Assembly: GCF_024679095.1 (NCBI RefSeq)
Contig: NC_066531.1
Span: 10,796,781-10,860,780, forward strand
Reading direction: 5' to 3'
DNA length: 64,000 nt
DNA from: Eriocheir sinensis
Lineage: Eukaryota; Arthropoda; Malacostraca; Decapoda; Varunidae
Shown: positions 32,872 to 46,628 of the stretch, one piece after another
Layout of the letters: each line of letters opens with the position of its first letter
Position numbering within the stretch: position 1 is the first letter of the stretch
Notes under the pieces: model-generated
The model's database searches: none
Told to the model about the DNA's origin: nothing
What the model saw: the letters and a program-made list of their open reading frames with translations, nothing else
Translations under genes and position numbers: made by a program

Positions 32872-35031
32872 CATAAGAACATAAGAACGCAGGAGTCTGC
32901 AAGAGGCCGGTAGGCCTGTACAAGGCAGCTCCTTTGAACCTAAGCTCCCGTGTATCTAACCCCACCTAATATCGTTGTCCATGAATTTATCTAATCTATT
33001 TTTGAATGTGACAATTGTATTGGCACTCACCACATGACTGCTAAGCCTATTCCACTCATCCACCACCCTGTTAGTAAACCAATTTTTGCCTATGTCCCTG
33101 TTGAATCTGAATTTATCCAGTTTAAACCCATTACTTAGTGTCCTACCTGGTTATCTTACCAACAAAACTTTATGAATATCCCCCTTATTAAAGCCCTTCA
33201 TCCATTTATAAACCTCGATCATGTCTCCACACACCCTTCGCCTTTCTAGAGAATACAAGTTTAACTGTTTGAGTCTTTCCTCGTATGGCAAGTTTATCAA
33301 CCCCTGAATCATCTTAGTCATCCTCCTCTGCACCGATTCTAACATTTTGATATCCATTCTATAGTAAGGTGACCATAACTAAACCGCATGGTTAAGATGA
33401 GGTCTAACTAATGCTAAATATAGTTTGAGGAAGACTTCGGCGCTTCTGCTGCTTACGCTCCTTGAAATAAATCCCAGTACCCTATTTGCTCGATTTCTAG
33501 CTTGAATGCATTGTGCCCTTGGACGGAGATCAGAGCTCACTAAGACCCCTAAGTCTTTCTCGCACCCAGACCTGCTTATGAGAGTGTCATTTAAGCAATA
33601 GTTATGAGAGGGGTTGTTCCTACCTACACTCAGAATACTGCACTTCCCTACATTGAACTCCATCTGCCATTTATCCGCCCAGTCATACAATCTGTTTAGT
33701 TCATCCTGGAGAATACTAGCGTCCTGATCCGACTCAATTACTCTACCGATCTTGGTATCATCTGCAAGCTTACTGACATCACTACTTATTGCTGTATCTA
33801 AGTCATTGATATAAATAATAAACAAAAGTGGACCTAATACCGAACCTTGTGGGACACATCCCCAGTCAGGTCTTTTATCATTGATTTACACTCTTTGCTT
33901 CCTATTGCTAAGCCACGCCTTGACCCAGTTCAAAACTTTACCCTCTACTCCGTGAGCCTGTAATTTAAGCAACAGTCGTTGGTGAGGAACTTTGTCAAAC
34001 GCTTTACTAAAATCAAGATAGATTACATCATAATTTTCATCTCTGTCTACCGCCTCAAATACTTTATTATAGAAGGACAAAAGTTTGGCGAGGCATGACC
34101 TACCTTTCGTGAACCCATGCTGCGAGTCGTGAATCAAGCTGTGTTTCTCTAGATGCTCCCGAATGTTCCTGGCTATTATGGACTCCAGCATCTTGCCTAT
34201 AACCGATGTTAAGCTAATTGGGCGATAGTTTGAAGCAGCTGACCTGTCCCCCTTTTTGAAAATCGGCGTCACATTAGCTACTTTCCATAGGCTGGGCACA
34301 TAACCAGTATTTACCGACATCTTAAAGATGTCGGTTAGTGGTTCACTGAGTACATCATCTAATTCCTTTAATACCCTCGGAAATATCCCGTCAGGACCTG
34401 GCGACTTATTCTTCTTAAGCTTATCTATTTCATCCTGAACTACTTGCCTGGTAATGATTATATCCGTCAATTTATCGCCATCCCCGCCCTCGTACACCTG
34501 AACCCTTTCCAGAATAGTCGATCGAACCTCTTGTGTGATTACTGAAAGGAAGTAGTCATTCAGCAATGTGCTCATATTTTCGTAATTTTCCACTAGCTCC
34601 CTTGTGTTTGTTTTCAGCGGTCCAGTTTTCTCCCTTGTTTTTGTTCTATACATCTGAAAGTAACCCTTAGGATTACTTTTCGCCTCATTTACTAGTTTGA
34701 TATCATAATTCCTTTTTGCTATCCTGGTGTTTTTCTTCACTAATCTAGATAGTTTGACATACCGGCCCCTGAGATGTATTTCACCATTTTTTATTCTCTG
34801 ATAAATTCCCTTCTTTAACCCTATCTCGTGTTTTAGTCCACGAGTCATCCACTTAGGGTCATTGTTTTCTTTTCTAAGTGTTCGCTGTGGTATATGCTGC
34901 CCTTGTCCCTCTGCTATTACTCTAACTAAATTATTGTAAGATATTTCTACCTGGTTCTCCTGGCTCTCCAAACCACAGTTCTGGCAATCATGAATCCCTA
35001 AATTATCCCATGAGGGCCAGAACTGTGGGTT
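32872..35031 (-). mobile_element. LINE-D copy 2, inserted in the J3 endonuclease
   Basis: About 2.16 kb, 3' end marked by CATAAGAACATAAGAACGC and the shared 'TCTGCAAGAGGCCGG' sequence. A short GGAA match flanks it (32868-32871, 35032-35035). The 5' end carries a 13-bp inverted repeat (34973-34985 against 35016-35028), resembling a small 5' inversion made during insertion. The endonuclease is missing. Confidence 0.8.
33886..34971 (-). pseudogene. LINE-D linker and reverse transcriptase, 361-codon frame
   Basis: The longest clean LINE frame here. The linker is basic ('PKWMTRGLKHEIGLKKGIYQ', 'NPKGYFQMYRTKTREK') and leads to 'KKNKSPGPDGIFPRVLKELD' (RT entry), 'LWKVANVTPIFKKGDRSAAS', 'NYRPISLTSVIGKMLESII', 'SQHGFTKGRSCLAKLLSFY' and '[20 protein letters not shown]'. 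The frame then breaks near 33886; 33825-33379 continues with 'LADDTKIGRV' (Leu for Phe in the FADD box) and 33357-33151 with the C-terminus. Confidence 0.85.
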
Positions 35032-35980
35032 GGAAGATATCTAATATGTTGGGCCGGTATCCTAGACGGTCGGGAATACGTGTAGGGTGCTGAACCATCT
35101 GTTCTAGGTCGTTGAGGAGAGCAAAGTTGTGGGCTTGTTTACTAGGCTGGTCAGTGAAAGAGGATGAAAGCCAAAGCTGGTGGTGAACATTGAAATCTCC
35201 CAAGATGGAGATTTCAGCGAAGGGAGAGTGAGTCAAGATGTACTCCACTTTAGAATTCAAATAGTCAAAGAATTTTACATAGTTAGTAGAGTTAGGTGAG
35301 AGATAAACAGCACAGGTGTATTTAGTAATAGAATGACAATGAACTCTTAGCCAGATGGTGGAAAATTCAGAAGAGTCAAGGTCGTGGGCACGAGAGCAAG
35401 TGATGTCGTTGCGCACGTAGGCGCAACATCTAGCTTTGGATTGAAATTTAGGATAGAGATAGTAGGAGGGAACAGAGTAGAGGTTGCTGTCAGCAGCCTC
35501 AGAAACCTGTGTTTCGGTGAGATAGAGAAGATGAGGTTTAGAGGAGGAGAGATGGTGTTCCACAGAATGAAAATTAGAACGAAGACCACGAATGTTGCAG
35601 AAATTGATAAGGAGGAGGTTCGAGGAGTTATCAGGACACCTCTCAAGTCGGCAGCCAGAAGGGGAGTCCTCCCTGGGGGAATTTATGGTCCCCCCCCACA
35701 GGCGGGGTCTCCGAGGCAGTTATTTTTCGCCATTTTGAATTTTGAATTTTGGGAAAAGGTGTGTGTGTTGTGTAAATATAATGTGGTGTAAAAAGAGAGA
35801 GGAACTGTCTTCAGAGAGCATGCTGAACTGCTCTCTGGTGTTGATGAGACAAAAGGGAAACGGTTAGTGAGGACATGGGAAGGGTCTTTGAAGGGCTTCA
35901 GCACCCTCCTCGCTTCCCATATATCCTCACCGGGAGTAGCTCACGCCCATTCGGTAGGTGTCTTCCTACCTCCTCCTACC

Positions 35981-37554
<1,574 letters not shown>

Positions 37555-37745
37555 CGTGCACGCCTATAGCGCCGGTAGGCTTTCTTGAGGGGCCTGGATG
37601 GTAGTCGACCCCAACCCGTCATGGCCCAAGCAAGTTTTATAGCGGCGCCATCTTCTCTTGCCTCATGCTGCCTCTTGGAACTCGTTTTTGATTCACTTGA
37701 TTCACTTGATGGGTGGTCTTCAGGACAGCATGTGGGTAGTTTTAA
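37555..37745 (-). mobile_element. S1 SINE body fragment
   Basis: Shares GCGCCGGTAGGCTT, TATAGYGGCGCCATC and GACAGCATGTGGGTAGTTTT with the copy at 18785. The tRNA-like head is lost and replaced by (TA)n. Confidence 0.7.
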
Positions 37746-37752
37746 TTTTTAA

Positions 37753-38152
<400 letters not shown>

Positions 38153-38154
38153 TC

Positions 38155-38640
38155 AGGAAGGCAATATGATATTATCTAAAAAGATAAATTTCGAATTCAA
38201 AGAAATAACAATTAAAAAAGAAGAAAAAAATTCATGCATCTCGGCATGTTGCTGAGTTTTAACCACATCCTGTTAACTACACTCGGCATACCTCAACAAC
38301 ATTTTTTTTACGTGTATCCACAGCTGGGCCACGTGATCTCAATCTCCAGCACTCTCTGATTCATTTCGGTATACTGCCGAGTTATCTTCACATCTCATGG
38401 TTTACACTCGCTAAGGCTTGTCCGCGCTATCCCTTTATTAAACATGTACCCTCACTCTCCCAGTTCGTTCCTCAAATACCCACGTGTTATCTGCTTGGAC
38501 TACGTGACAACAGCAGCCCTTTCATTAGTAAATGTTAATTTAAGGTTTTACTGCTGCTGTGTAGCGTAATGTTTTCAATATTTTGACTGTATGTGCAAGT
38601 GGGGAGAACTAAAATGGGCGATTTGCATAACTAGGATATT
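38155..38640. other. Unrecognised intron sequence with CTCGGCA motifs
   Basis: No coding signal. Contains ACTCGGCATACC (38281) and GGTATACTGCCGAGTTAT (38380-38397), an imperfect inverted pair, related to the palindrome at 38643. Confidence 0.5.
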
Positions 38641-38642
38641 GA

Positions 38643-38682
38643 ATAACTCGGCAAGGCAAGAGCCCCTATCATGCCGAGTTAT
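38643..38682. repeat. Short palindrome, 11-bp arms
   Basis: ATAACTCGGCA and TGCCGAGTTAT enclose 18 bp and are perfectly complementary. This may be a tiny TIR relic or a hairpin. Confidence 0.7.
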
Positions 38683-38684
38683 AA

Positions 38685-38686
<2 letters not shown>

Positions 38687-38748
<62 letters not shown>

Positions 38749-38767
38749 ATATATATATATATATATA

Positions 38768-38797
<30 letters not shown>
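38687..38797. repeat. (TA)n array abutting a splice donor
   Basis: About 110 bp with CTC and CT interruptions. On the minus strand the FN3 exon donor GTAAGT runs straight into it. Confidence 0.95.
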
Positions 38798-38798
<1 letters not shown>

Positions 38799-38802
38799 TT
38801 AC

Positions 38803-38954
38803 CCAAAACTGCAGCACGTAGGACAGCTGGCTTTCAGTGGGCATTTCACCAATGTCAAATTGTTTCTTCCACTTGTAGATAAACACCTTCGCACTGTTTG
38901 CATTGATGGAGTCCACACGTGGCGGGTTCTTGAAGCGTGGCAGCCCGGGGTGTC
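38803..38954 (-). CDS. FN3 gene, upstream exon (first half of an FN3 domain)
   Basis: A 152-nt exon with acceptor CCCTTTTACAG and donor TGG|GTAAGT. It enters two bases into a split codon and leaves in phase 0. It reads '[20 protein letters not shown]', '[16 protein letters not shown]' and '[10 protein letters not shown]': Pro-rich linker, then the A to C strands of an FN3 domain (V...I....A.V.I.W; Y.LQFW). The second half is supplied by 17430-17679. This module style occurs in receptor phosphatases and kinases; no catalytic or membrane part is in the window, so the family is left open. Earlier exons are not seen up to 54 kb. Confidence 0.8.
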
Positions 38955-39169
38955 CTGTAAAAGGGACACATGTGTCATTGGGTCAGGAAAAAGTGTAGGT
39001 GAGGCCATCAGGCCATTGCTCGATTACAGGAGGAGACAACAGTGTGGACGAACCTATCACTCAGCGACAGGAGGAGACAAATGTGTGCGCGAAATTGACT
39101 CAGGGTCAGGAGGAGAGAAACGTGTGGGAGACTGTATCACTCTGGAACAGTAGGAGACAAAAAAACAAC

Positions 39170-40075
39170 CGCATACTCGAGGTGGAGTCTGACTAAACTA
39201 TTGAAAAGCGGAAGTATTGCATCTTTACTTTTGAATAAAAAGTTTATCTTAATGAAGCCCAGCACTCGCTTTGTTTGCTGCATCAGTGCACTGATGTGAA
39301 ACTTTGAGGTTTGACGCGATCTTGACACTCAGGTCCTTGACGCATTGAACGCTTCTGATTTCAACGCCACGTATTTCGTAATCTAACCTCTTATTTCTTT
39401 TTCCAACTTGAAGAACCTTAAATTTATCTATATTGAAGGGCATCTCCCATCTGTAAGACCAATATGAAATTTAATGCAAATCATCTTGGAGGCTTTGTCT
39501 TTCTTCGTCGGTGAGGACCGAGTTACCAGTCTCTGTGTCGTCTGCAAATTTACTAATGAGATTATTAAGTCCAATGTCCACATCATTGATGTAAATAATG
39601 AACAACACAGGGCCAAGAACCGAGCGATGAGGCACACCACTAGTGATAGGCACCCACTCTGAGTTAAATCTTCCCATCACCACTCTTTGCTGTCTATTGT
39701 TCAACCAGTTAGCGATCCATTGGTGTGCTTTACTTTCAATACCTAGTTGCTTTAATTTATAAAGTACTTTATGTTGTGAAACTTTACCAAATGCTGCCTG
39801 GAAATCAAGATATACTACGTCCAGGGATTTGGGTAGACCATAAACTGAGAATAGGTCGTTATAAAAGGTCAGTAGGTTTGATAAGCAGGATCTTTTGTTA
39901 CGGAAGTTATGTTGTTTAATCCTTACTTAATGAATGGCTTTCAATATAACTTACAGTTTCGTCTCTAATCATGCTCTCGAGTAGCATGCCTACAACTGAA
40001 ATTAGACTAATGGGCATGAAATTACCCGTTTGTTTCTCCTTTCTTAAAAATCGGTGTTACGTTATGCCTTTTTCA
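39170..40075 (-). mobile_element. LINE-F: CR1/L2-like RT and C-terminal fragment
   Basis: It reads 'NFMPISLISVVGMLLESMI', 'NNRQQRVVMG', '[20 protein letters not shown]' (Gln replaced by His in the PQG grip), 'LISKFADDTETG', 'FNIDKFKVLQVGKRNKRLD' and 'VLGFIKINFLFKSKDAI'. Several stops and frame breaks; both ends truncated. Confidence 0.75.
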
Positions 40076-40079
40076 ATAC

Positions 40080-41289
40080 AAAGGAACGCTACCTTTTCGA
40101 AACACAGTATGGTTTTATCTTGAAATTCTTCTTAATCTGACATGAAGCTTGAGTGTAGCAATATGTCTATGATGAGTTGTAATGAACACTGCACTCTGGG
40201 AAGCCCTGCAGATCTGAGGGATACTCAAACTAGCACTTCCAAGGGTGTGGTCAGTATCCTTAGCTTCCAAGTCACATAATGCAGATCTACTCACTGATAC
40301 AAAGAATTTTCATTTCTTAACCTTCTGGATCTTGCAAAATTCAGAAGAAAAGCTGTTGGTGTTCCTGGTACATGAGCCAAGAGCAAGGGGTACTACAGTC
40401 ACCCAAGACAATGAGTGTGTCTATTGGGGGCACTGCTGGTCTAAAATCGAGTTGAGTCTCGCATTGAACACCTGTCCAGTTTCACACATCCCAGTAGGAG
40501 CCTATCCTGCAATAAGAGACATGAAGTGCAAAGTGTGCTTCAGCGTCACTCACACTGTACGCTCCTCAGTTGGATTACTCTCAACAACAAAAGGCTGCAA
40601 TTACCTGGAAATACTTATAACTACCCTCCTAAGACAGTTACCATTGCTGATACTTGACAGGTAGTAGGTGTCTACCCCGCACTGATTTCGGTATTGGCAG
40701 GCCTTTCCTTTTCAGAGCTTCTCACTATAACCGCCTTCAACCTTTTGGGTTCATTTGATGAGAGACATGGTGATCCTTTGAGAGACAAAGGATGTTCCAG
40801 GTGCCCCCACACAGATCTCTCTTGAGGCTTACAGGGACACTGGACAGGCACTACTCCTGCACAACCCTGGCTGCCCCCATAAAGAAGTAGGCCAAGGGAA
40901 CCTTCTGCCTTCAGAATACAGGGGTCTGTAGGCTTTGCCTTGCATCCATTGTAAGTGGTAGGCTAACCATATGTGAATAATCAGGTCACTCAGCAAAACT
41001 GTTGGGCAGGGATCGAGACCTGTTACAGAGCTTCAACCTCGGCATCTACTTTTTATCTTGAATCTGGCGGGGTGATGGTTTTATAGATAGGGCTTGCAGG
41101 CCCCACCCCAACTAATCCAGATCAGAGATTGGGCTGCCTGCTGGCCATGAACTCAAGCCCTGAGAGATGAAATAGCCTGGCCACCCGGAGCCTAACATTA
41201 AAACTCTTAAAGCAGATTGGCTTGGCCAACACTCACCTGTTGTATGGTGGTGTCAACATTTGTGCAGTGCAAATATTTTTATATCTAAG
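40080..41289. other. Unrecognised sequence
   Basis: One open frame of 139 codons (40245-40664, plus) has no motif I can place and ordinary intron-like composition. No microsatellite, TIR or LTR signal found. Confidence 0.5.
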
Positions 41290-41400
41290 TCACTTGTGCT
41301 CCCTTTCTTACATTATAGCTGTGAGACATGGATCGTGATTTGAAGAGGCGATTTGATGACTTTCAGAATAAGTATCTACGAAGAAAAGTGAGGTATTACT
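41290..41400 (+). pseudogene. LINE C-terminal scrap
   Basis: It reads 'CETWIVI' in one frame and 'RDLKRRFDDFQNKYLRRKV' in the next, the 'GCETWTL...DLRRR...LRRILGY' block seen at the end of many LINE ORF2s, with a 1-base shift. Cut by the gap. Confidence 0.55.
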
Positions 41401-41500
41401 NNNNNNNNNNNNNNNNNNNNNNNNNNNNNNNNNNNNNNNNNNNNNNNNNNNNNNNNNNNNNNNNNNNNNNNNNNNNNNNNNNNNNNNNNNNNNNNNNNNN
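41401..41500. other. Assembly gap (100 N)
   Basis: Exactly 100 N, nominal size. Confidence 0.99.
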
Positions 41501-41860
41501 AGCCTCACCCACTCTGCCCCGTGTCAGCCTTAAGGAACTACATAACAGCTTCTACGGCGCACGATCAACATCATCTTTTATGTGATCCCGCTTCAGCCCT
41601 CCCTCTATCAATCAGGAGGATTGCAGGCCTCCTAAGGACCGTCATAGAGGAAGGAGATCCGGGACATGACCAGCGCGCTCACGATGTCCGAGGGGTAGCT
41701 GCCTCCCTGGCTTTCCTAAGGACCCATTCCCTGGACCGGGTCAAGGAGAGCTTCTAGTGGAGCACTGCTTCCTGTTTTGTGACCCGCTATCTCTCCGTCT
41801 GTGGACGACGTCCCCTGCGTTGCGTTAGGACTTCCCCCGTCGAGGGAGATGGAATAGGAA
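41501..41860 (+). pseudogene. DIRS-like tyrosine recombinase, C-terminal remnant
   Basis: The plus-strand frame reads 'RRIAGLLRTVIEEG', then 'RAHDVRGVAASLAFLRTHSL' and, after an in-frame TAG, 'WSTASCFVTRYL'. H-x-x-R (HDVR) followed about 35 residues later by a Tyr near Phe (FVTRY) is the tyrosine-recombinase catalytic pattern, and the 'H..R..A.S.AF' spelling is that of DIRS retrotransposons. DIRS elements integrate with this enzyme instead of a DDE integrase. The N-terminal half and any RT are lost in the gap. Confidence 0.6.
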
Positions 41861-42254
41861 GAAATTTAACCTTTTTTTTTTTACTCCTCGGCAGCAAGGT
41901 AAAAAAAACGGAGGGTGAAGGTGCACTCCTACCTCTTCCCTCCTTGTATATGTGTTCCTCTTTCTCCCTTGCGTTTTTTTTTTGAGCTACGCTATAGGTC
42001 GTTGTGCCTATTTTTGTTATTACTACTTGGGTCAAATGAAGTTTCACGACTACCTTGGAGATTTATTCTGCTGGTATTTCTCTCGGGTAACGGAGTGGAT
42101 TACTTAACTTTGACACTACGGTAAGTCCGGGCGACCTCAGTCGGTTCTACACTTACCAACTTGGCGGGACGCAAATGTAGACTCAAGTATGTGGTACTTC
42201 GATTGAACTCCCTTTTCTCCGGCTCCAAGTGGGAGTTAGCTATCGTGCACCCTT

Positions 42255-42582
42255 TTTTGGGGAACCCGGAATGACTAGTGCACATTCCTTACTCCCCCCC
42301 TCCTTTCCCTCAGAAGGTTCCTCCAGTCTCTGTCGAAGCGCATTGAAGGAATGACGTGTGGGACTGGCGGCATCTTCCTCTACCTGTGCCCAGGTGGCGC
42401 TGCTGACGCCATTCTCGATCGCTTCATTAGACTGTTCCACGTGTTATTACTTCATTTTGCTGGTGCAGCCTAGACACTTTGTAGACTAGAAGTTGGGAAA
42501 TCTGCCGTTTTTCTCTAGGCTTTATCGCGATAGCGAGGATCCCTCTCTTATAATAGTTATCGTCATTCCGGGTTCCCCAAAA
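42255..42582. repeat. Inverted repeat downstream of the recombinase
   Basis: A 21-bp arm at 42255-42275 (TTTTGGGGAACCCGG...) is perfectly repeated in reverse complement at 42562-42582. DIRS elements end in inverted repeats and carry an internal complementary region, so this may be the element's right end. Confidence 0.65.
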
Positions 42583-42674
42583 TAGGTTTTTCGGAGATCA
42601 AAAAAGTCACTCTGGTTTTAGGCTTAATAGTTTCCTACCCGTGTTTATGTTGTTTATGTATACCTGTGTGTGCT

Positions 42675-42744
<70 letters not shown>

Positions 42745-42752
42745 GGGGGGGG
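42675..42752. repeat. (TG)n microsatellite with G-run
   Basis: About 34 TG units then ten G. Confidence 0.95.
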
Positions 42753-42764
42753 CTCAAGGGCCAA

Positions 42765-43105
42765 AAAAAAAAAATCATAATGGAAGAAAATATAGCCCGC
42801 TGATCACTGCCCCTATAAATAGAGTTAGAAGAGTGGCCAAAACAGAGGTCAATTTCGGAAGGAGAGGCATCCCGATACTCTCCTCCTGAAAGAGTTCAAC
42901 TCGTTAGCAGGAGGAAATACAGATGAAGAAAGATTGTTGCAGAGTTTGCCAGTGTAAGGAACGGAGGAGTAGAGATGCTGGTTAACTCGTGCATAAGGGA
43001 TTTGGACAGTATAGGGATAAGCTTGATTAAAAACTCGTGTGCAGCGGGGCCGCGGGAGGGGGAGAGGTATGCAGTTAGCAAGTTCAAAAGAGCATATAAC
43101 ACTTT
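42765..43105 (-). mobile_element. J5: family-J 3' fragment
   Basis: It reads 'AYPYTVQIPYARVNQHLYSS', 'NNLSSSVFPPANELNSFRRR' and the T/A-rich 3' UTR. Truncated at the 5' side near 43105. Confidence 0.8.
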
Positions 43106-43131
43106 TTAGAAGCTGCTGGGGCACCTGAAGT

Positions 43132-44334
43132 ATGGTGATAGCTCATTTTCTGTTTGGCAGACGTAGAGGATGGATGTATTGCTCCTCGGCCTCTGCTGAC
43201 GTACCACAAATCACGATGTCCCATAACAGCCAAAGTCAAACACAAAAACGACACTGTGTTCGTTTAGACAAGGCAGACATGTGTCCTATCTTTAAGCAAG
43301 TGGATGATCTCCCGGAAAACCAACTTCCTACATACAAAGATGTTCTATCATGTGTTCTGTGGCATAAATATAAACTGCTTGAATCATCAAAGAGTCCTTC
43401 AGTTCACATGATATCTAAGTGTGTTGCAGAAAAGATAGTTCACATTTACAGCCAGGAAAACATCCCCATAATCAGTCAGAAATGCATTGTTGACAAATTA
43501 GAAGCCAATCACAACAAATACAGGAACTTGCTGAAACCTTTCAAAGACCGAAAAAAAAAATGCCCAAGTTATGATAAGAAAGTTAAAGAGTTCATCAGAG
43601 ATGCTGCTAGATTATTTGAAGCAACAGCTTGCAGGTGCCCTGAATTTCAGTACTGTGCCTGTCCTCGACAGAAGAAAGTCCCCAAAATAGAACAAGAATT
43701 TGTAGAGGATCAAATAAATGAACGTAAAAGGTTCATTGGAGGAGTGGACAAACGAACAACTGAAGCCATTAGGAAAAGAGAAGAAAGAAGAAATCAATAT
43801 GCTGCAAGACCATCAGCCAGTTACAAGCATCAGGATGTCTTGTTCAAAGTGATACCTCGTCCTCAAATTTGACTAACTCGGCAGATGAATACACCCCTTC
43901 CAAGTACCAGCTCCATCATAGAAAACCAAAAGAAGGTGGAGCTGTGGGACAACAATGAAGAGATGAAAAAGAAAAAAAATAGAGAACAAAAACGTCTGTT
44001 CTCTTCTTTCCATGAGGTTTGTGACTGGGTTGGAGTGTCCGATCGTGGTGCTGCATTACTATCTAGTGCAATCTTTGAAGATTTAGGGGTTATTACAAAA
44101 GAGGATCCTTCCAAAGTCATAGATAGGAACAAAGTACGGAGATCGAGGCAATCAAACGGACAAAATTTGACAAAGGAAGCACATGGGAAAGTACAAGTTG
44201 CAGGCATCTACTTTGATGGAAGGAAAGAAACTCTTACTACGGAGAAGATTGGAAATAGAGACTATAGGAGAAAGGTAATTGAAGAGCAAATTGCTATAGT
44301 GGCTGAACCAGGTTCAGAATATCTAGGCCAGTAA
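43132..44334 (+). pseudogene. Transposase-like or domesticated-transposase-like gene, N-terminal half
   Basis: Two frames (43132-43872 and 43885-44334) form one protein of about 390 residues broken near 43830-43885. It has a central Cys cluster 'CRCPEFQYCACPRQKKVP', then 'IEQEFVEDQINERKRFIGGV', a Lys/Glu-rich stretch and 'TKEAHGKVQVAGIYFDGRKE' and 'VIEEQIAIVAEPGSEYLG'. From memory this order resembles a widespread uncharacterised arthropod and cnidarian family with an RNase H-like fold; I cannot confirm that here. Weak similarity may run on to 44490 through stops. The true start could be the Met at 43219 (MSHNSQ) instead of 43132. Confidence 0.5.
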
Positions 44335-46059
44335 AACAAGTGGGCCACATGGCTTCGCAGGACCAACTGGGAAAAGCAATCTCTAATGGGACTGTTCCTG
44401 ACACACTGTCAAGGAGAAATTCTGGAAACCTAAACCACTCCATATGGTTCACAACAGCCAATTGGATTCTCCGCCTGTATATTGATACACAACATCCTAC
44501 AGAACAACGTAAAACACTTTTTTTTTTTTTTCAACAAAGGAGACAGCTCAAGGGCACAAAAACAAGAAACAATAATTAAAAAAAACCCGCTACTCGCTGC
44601 TCCTAAAAAAAGAATCGAAAGAGGTGGCCGAAAGAGTGGTCAATTTCGGGAGGATAGGTGTCCTGATACCCTCCTCTTGAAAGAGTTCAAGTCGTAGGCA
44701 GGAGGAATTAAATACAGATGAAGGAAGGCTGTTCCAGAGTCTACCAGCGCGAGGGATGAAACAGTGAAGATGTTGGTTAACTCTTGCATAAGGGGTTTGA
44801 ACAGTATAGGGATGAGCATGAGTAGAAAGTCGTGTGCAGCGGGGCCGTGGAAGGGGGGGGAGGCATGCAGTTAGCAAGTTCAGAAGAGCAGTCAACGTGA
44901 AAATAGCGATAGAAGATAGAAAGAGAGGCAACTTTAAGAGGTAGAAGACTATCAGTAGGAGGAGGAGAGCTGTTGAGACGAAGAGCTTTAGACTCCACTC
45001 TGTCCAGAAGAACTGTGTGAATGGAGCCCCCCCACACGTGAGATGCATACTCCTTACGAGGGCGGACAAGGCCCCTTTATATGGATAGCAACTGTGCGGG
45101 GGAGAAGGACTGTCGGAGACGATACAGAGCGCCCAACCTCGAGGAAGCTGATTTAGCGAGAGAGAAGATATGAAGTTTCCAGTTGAGATTTTGAGTTAAG
45201 GATAGACCGAGGATATCTAGTGTTGAAGAAGGTGACAGCTGAGTGTTGTCGATGAATAGGGGATAGGTGTTTGGAAGATTGTTACGAGCTGATAGGTGGA
45301 TAAATTGAGTTTTTGAGGCATTGAAGGACACAAGGTTCCTTCTACCCCAATCGGAAATGATAGCAAAGTCTGGAGTCGTGTACTTCCTGTTGGGATGGCC
45401 TTCTATTGAAAGAAGTTGAATAATGCAAAGTGGAGTCGTCGGCGTATGAGTGGACAGGACAATTTGTTGTGGAAAGAAGATCATTGATGAATAACAGGAA
45501 GAGAGTGGGTGATAGGACAGAGCCCTGTGGAACACCACTGTTGATAGGTTTAGGGGAAGAACAGTGACCGTCTACCACAGCAGAGATAGAACGGCCGGAA
45601 AGGAAACTGGATATAATGGAACAGAGAGAGGGATAGAATCCGAAAGAGGACAGATTAGAAAGCAAAGACATGTGCCAGACTCTATCGAAGGCTTTCGATA
45701 TGTCTAGCACAACTGAGAAAGTTTCAACGAAACGGCTAAGAAAGGATGACCAAGAGTCATCCTCTTGGATTGGAGCGGTCTGCCTTCTTAGGCACAGGCT
45801 GTACAAAGGCATACTTCCGGCAGGAAGGAAAGGTAGATGTTGATAGGCAGAGACGAAAGAGTTTGTCAGCACGGAAGCACAGTTTTTATGGACAATAGGA
45901 GGCACTCCATCAAGTCCATAAGCCTTCTGAGAGTTGAGGCCAGAGAGGGCACATAAAACATCATTATGAAGAAACATAATAACAGGCATAAAGGAGTCAG
46001 AGGGGGGAATGAGTACATAGACTTCACAATCTCTTGACGGGAAACGGGGCGCGGGGCCG

Positions 46060-46560
46060 ATTCGCAGGGGGCCGATTTTCAAAAATTTAAAATTTAAATA
46101 TTTTCAAAACCAAAGCAGCTAGCGACCTGAAACTAAAACAGGCACCTCCCTTAGGCATATATGAGTCTCCATGAGCAGCGGTATCAAAAAATTCAAAGTC
46201 GTTCCCTAATAAAATCCCGATTAATTGTTTTTTATATAAGTATAACAAAACTTAAAAAGGCTATAAAATCCTCAGATTTTACGCTAGATGCACAAACATC
46301 ACCAAATGCAGAGATAATCACTTATATTTTCAGAATGAATAGCAATATTTAGCATATCTTATAAGTTTTTGCCCGAAATAGCTACTTATTTATTTTTTAT
46401 TTAGTGCAATTTTTTACGTAAGTTTTTAACATCTAATAAATCACTTAATTTTCACATTAGAAACTTAATACTTGAGGAAAGCATGCAGAAACATCTTAAT
46501 TTTACTCAACAAAAGCAAAATATTCATTTTTCTATATACAATCACAACTTAATTTGGTTG
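46060..46560. other. AT-rich left arm of the P-like element
   Basis: No coding signal; A/T runs and a short conserved GGGGCCGAT sequence next to both inverted repeats (46055-46075 and 47875-47885). Confidence 0.5.
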
Positions 46561-46628
46561 AATTCCGATGTCACTATTGCCGCAGCACGTCTTGCCGGCT
46601 ATCTGGCCCTCGTCCCTGAGCAATCACT

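Noticed and set aside
40245..40664. 139-codon plus-strand frame as a host exon
   Set aside because: No recognisable domain, no clear splice-site pair and no phase link to the known exons.
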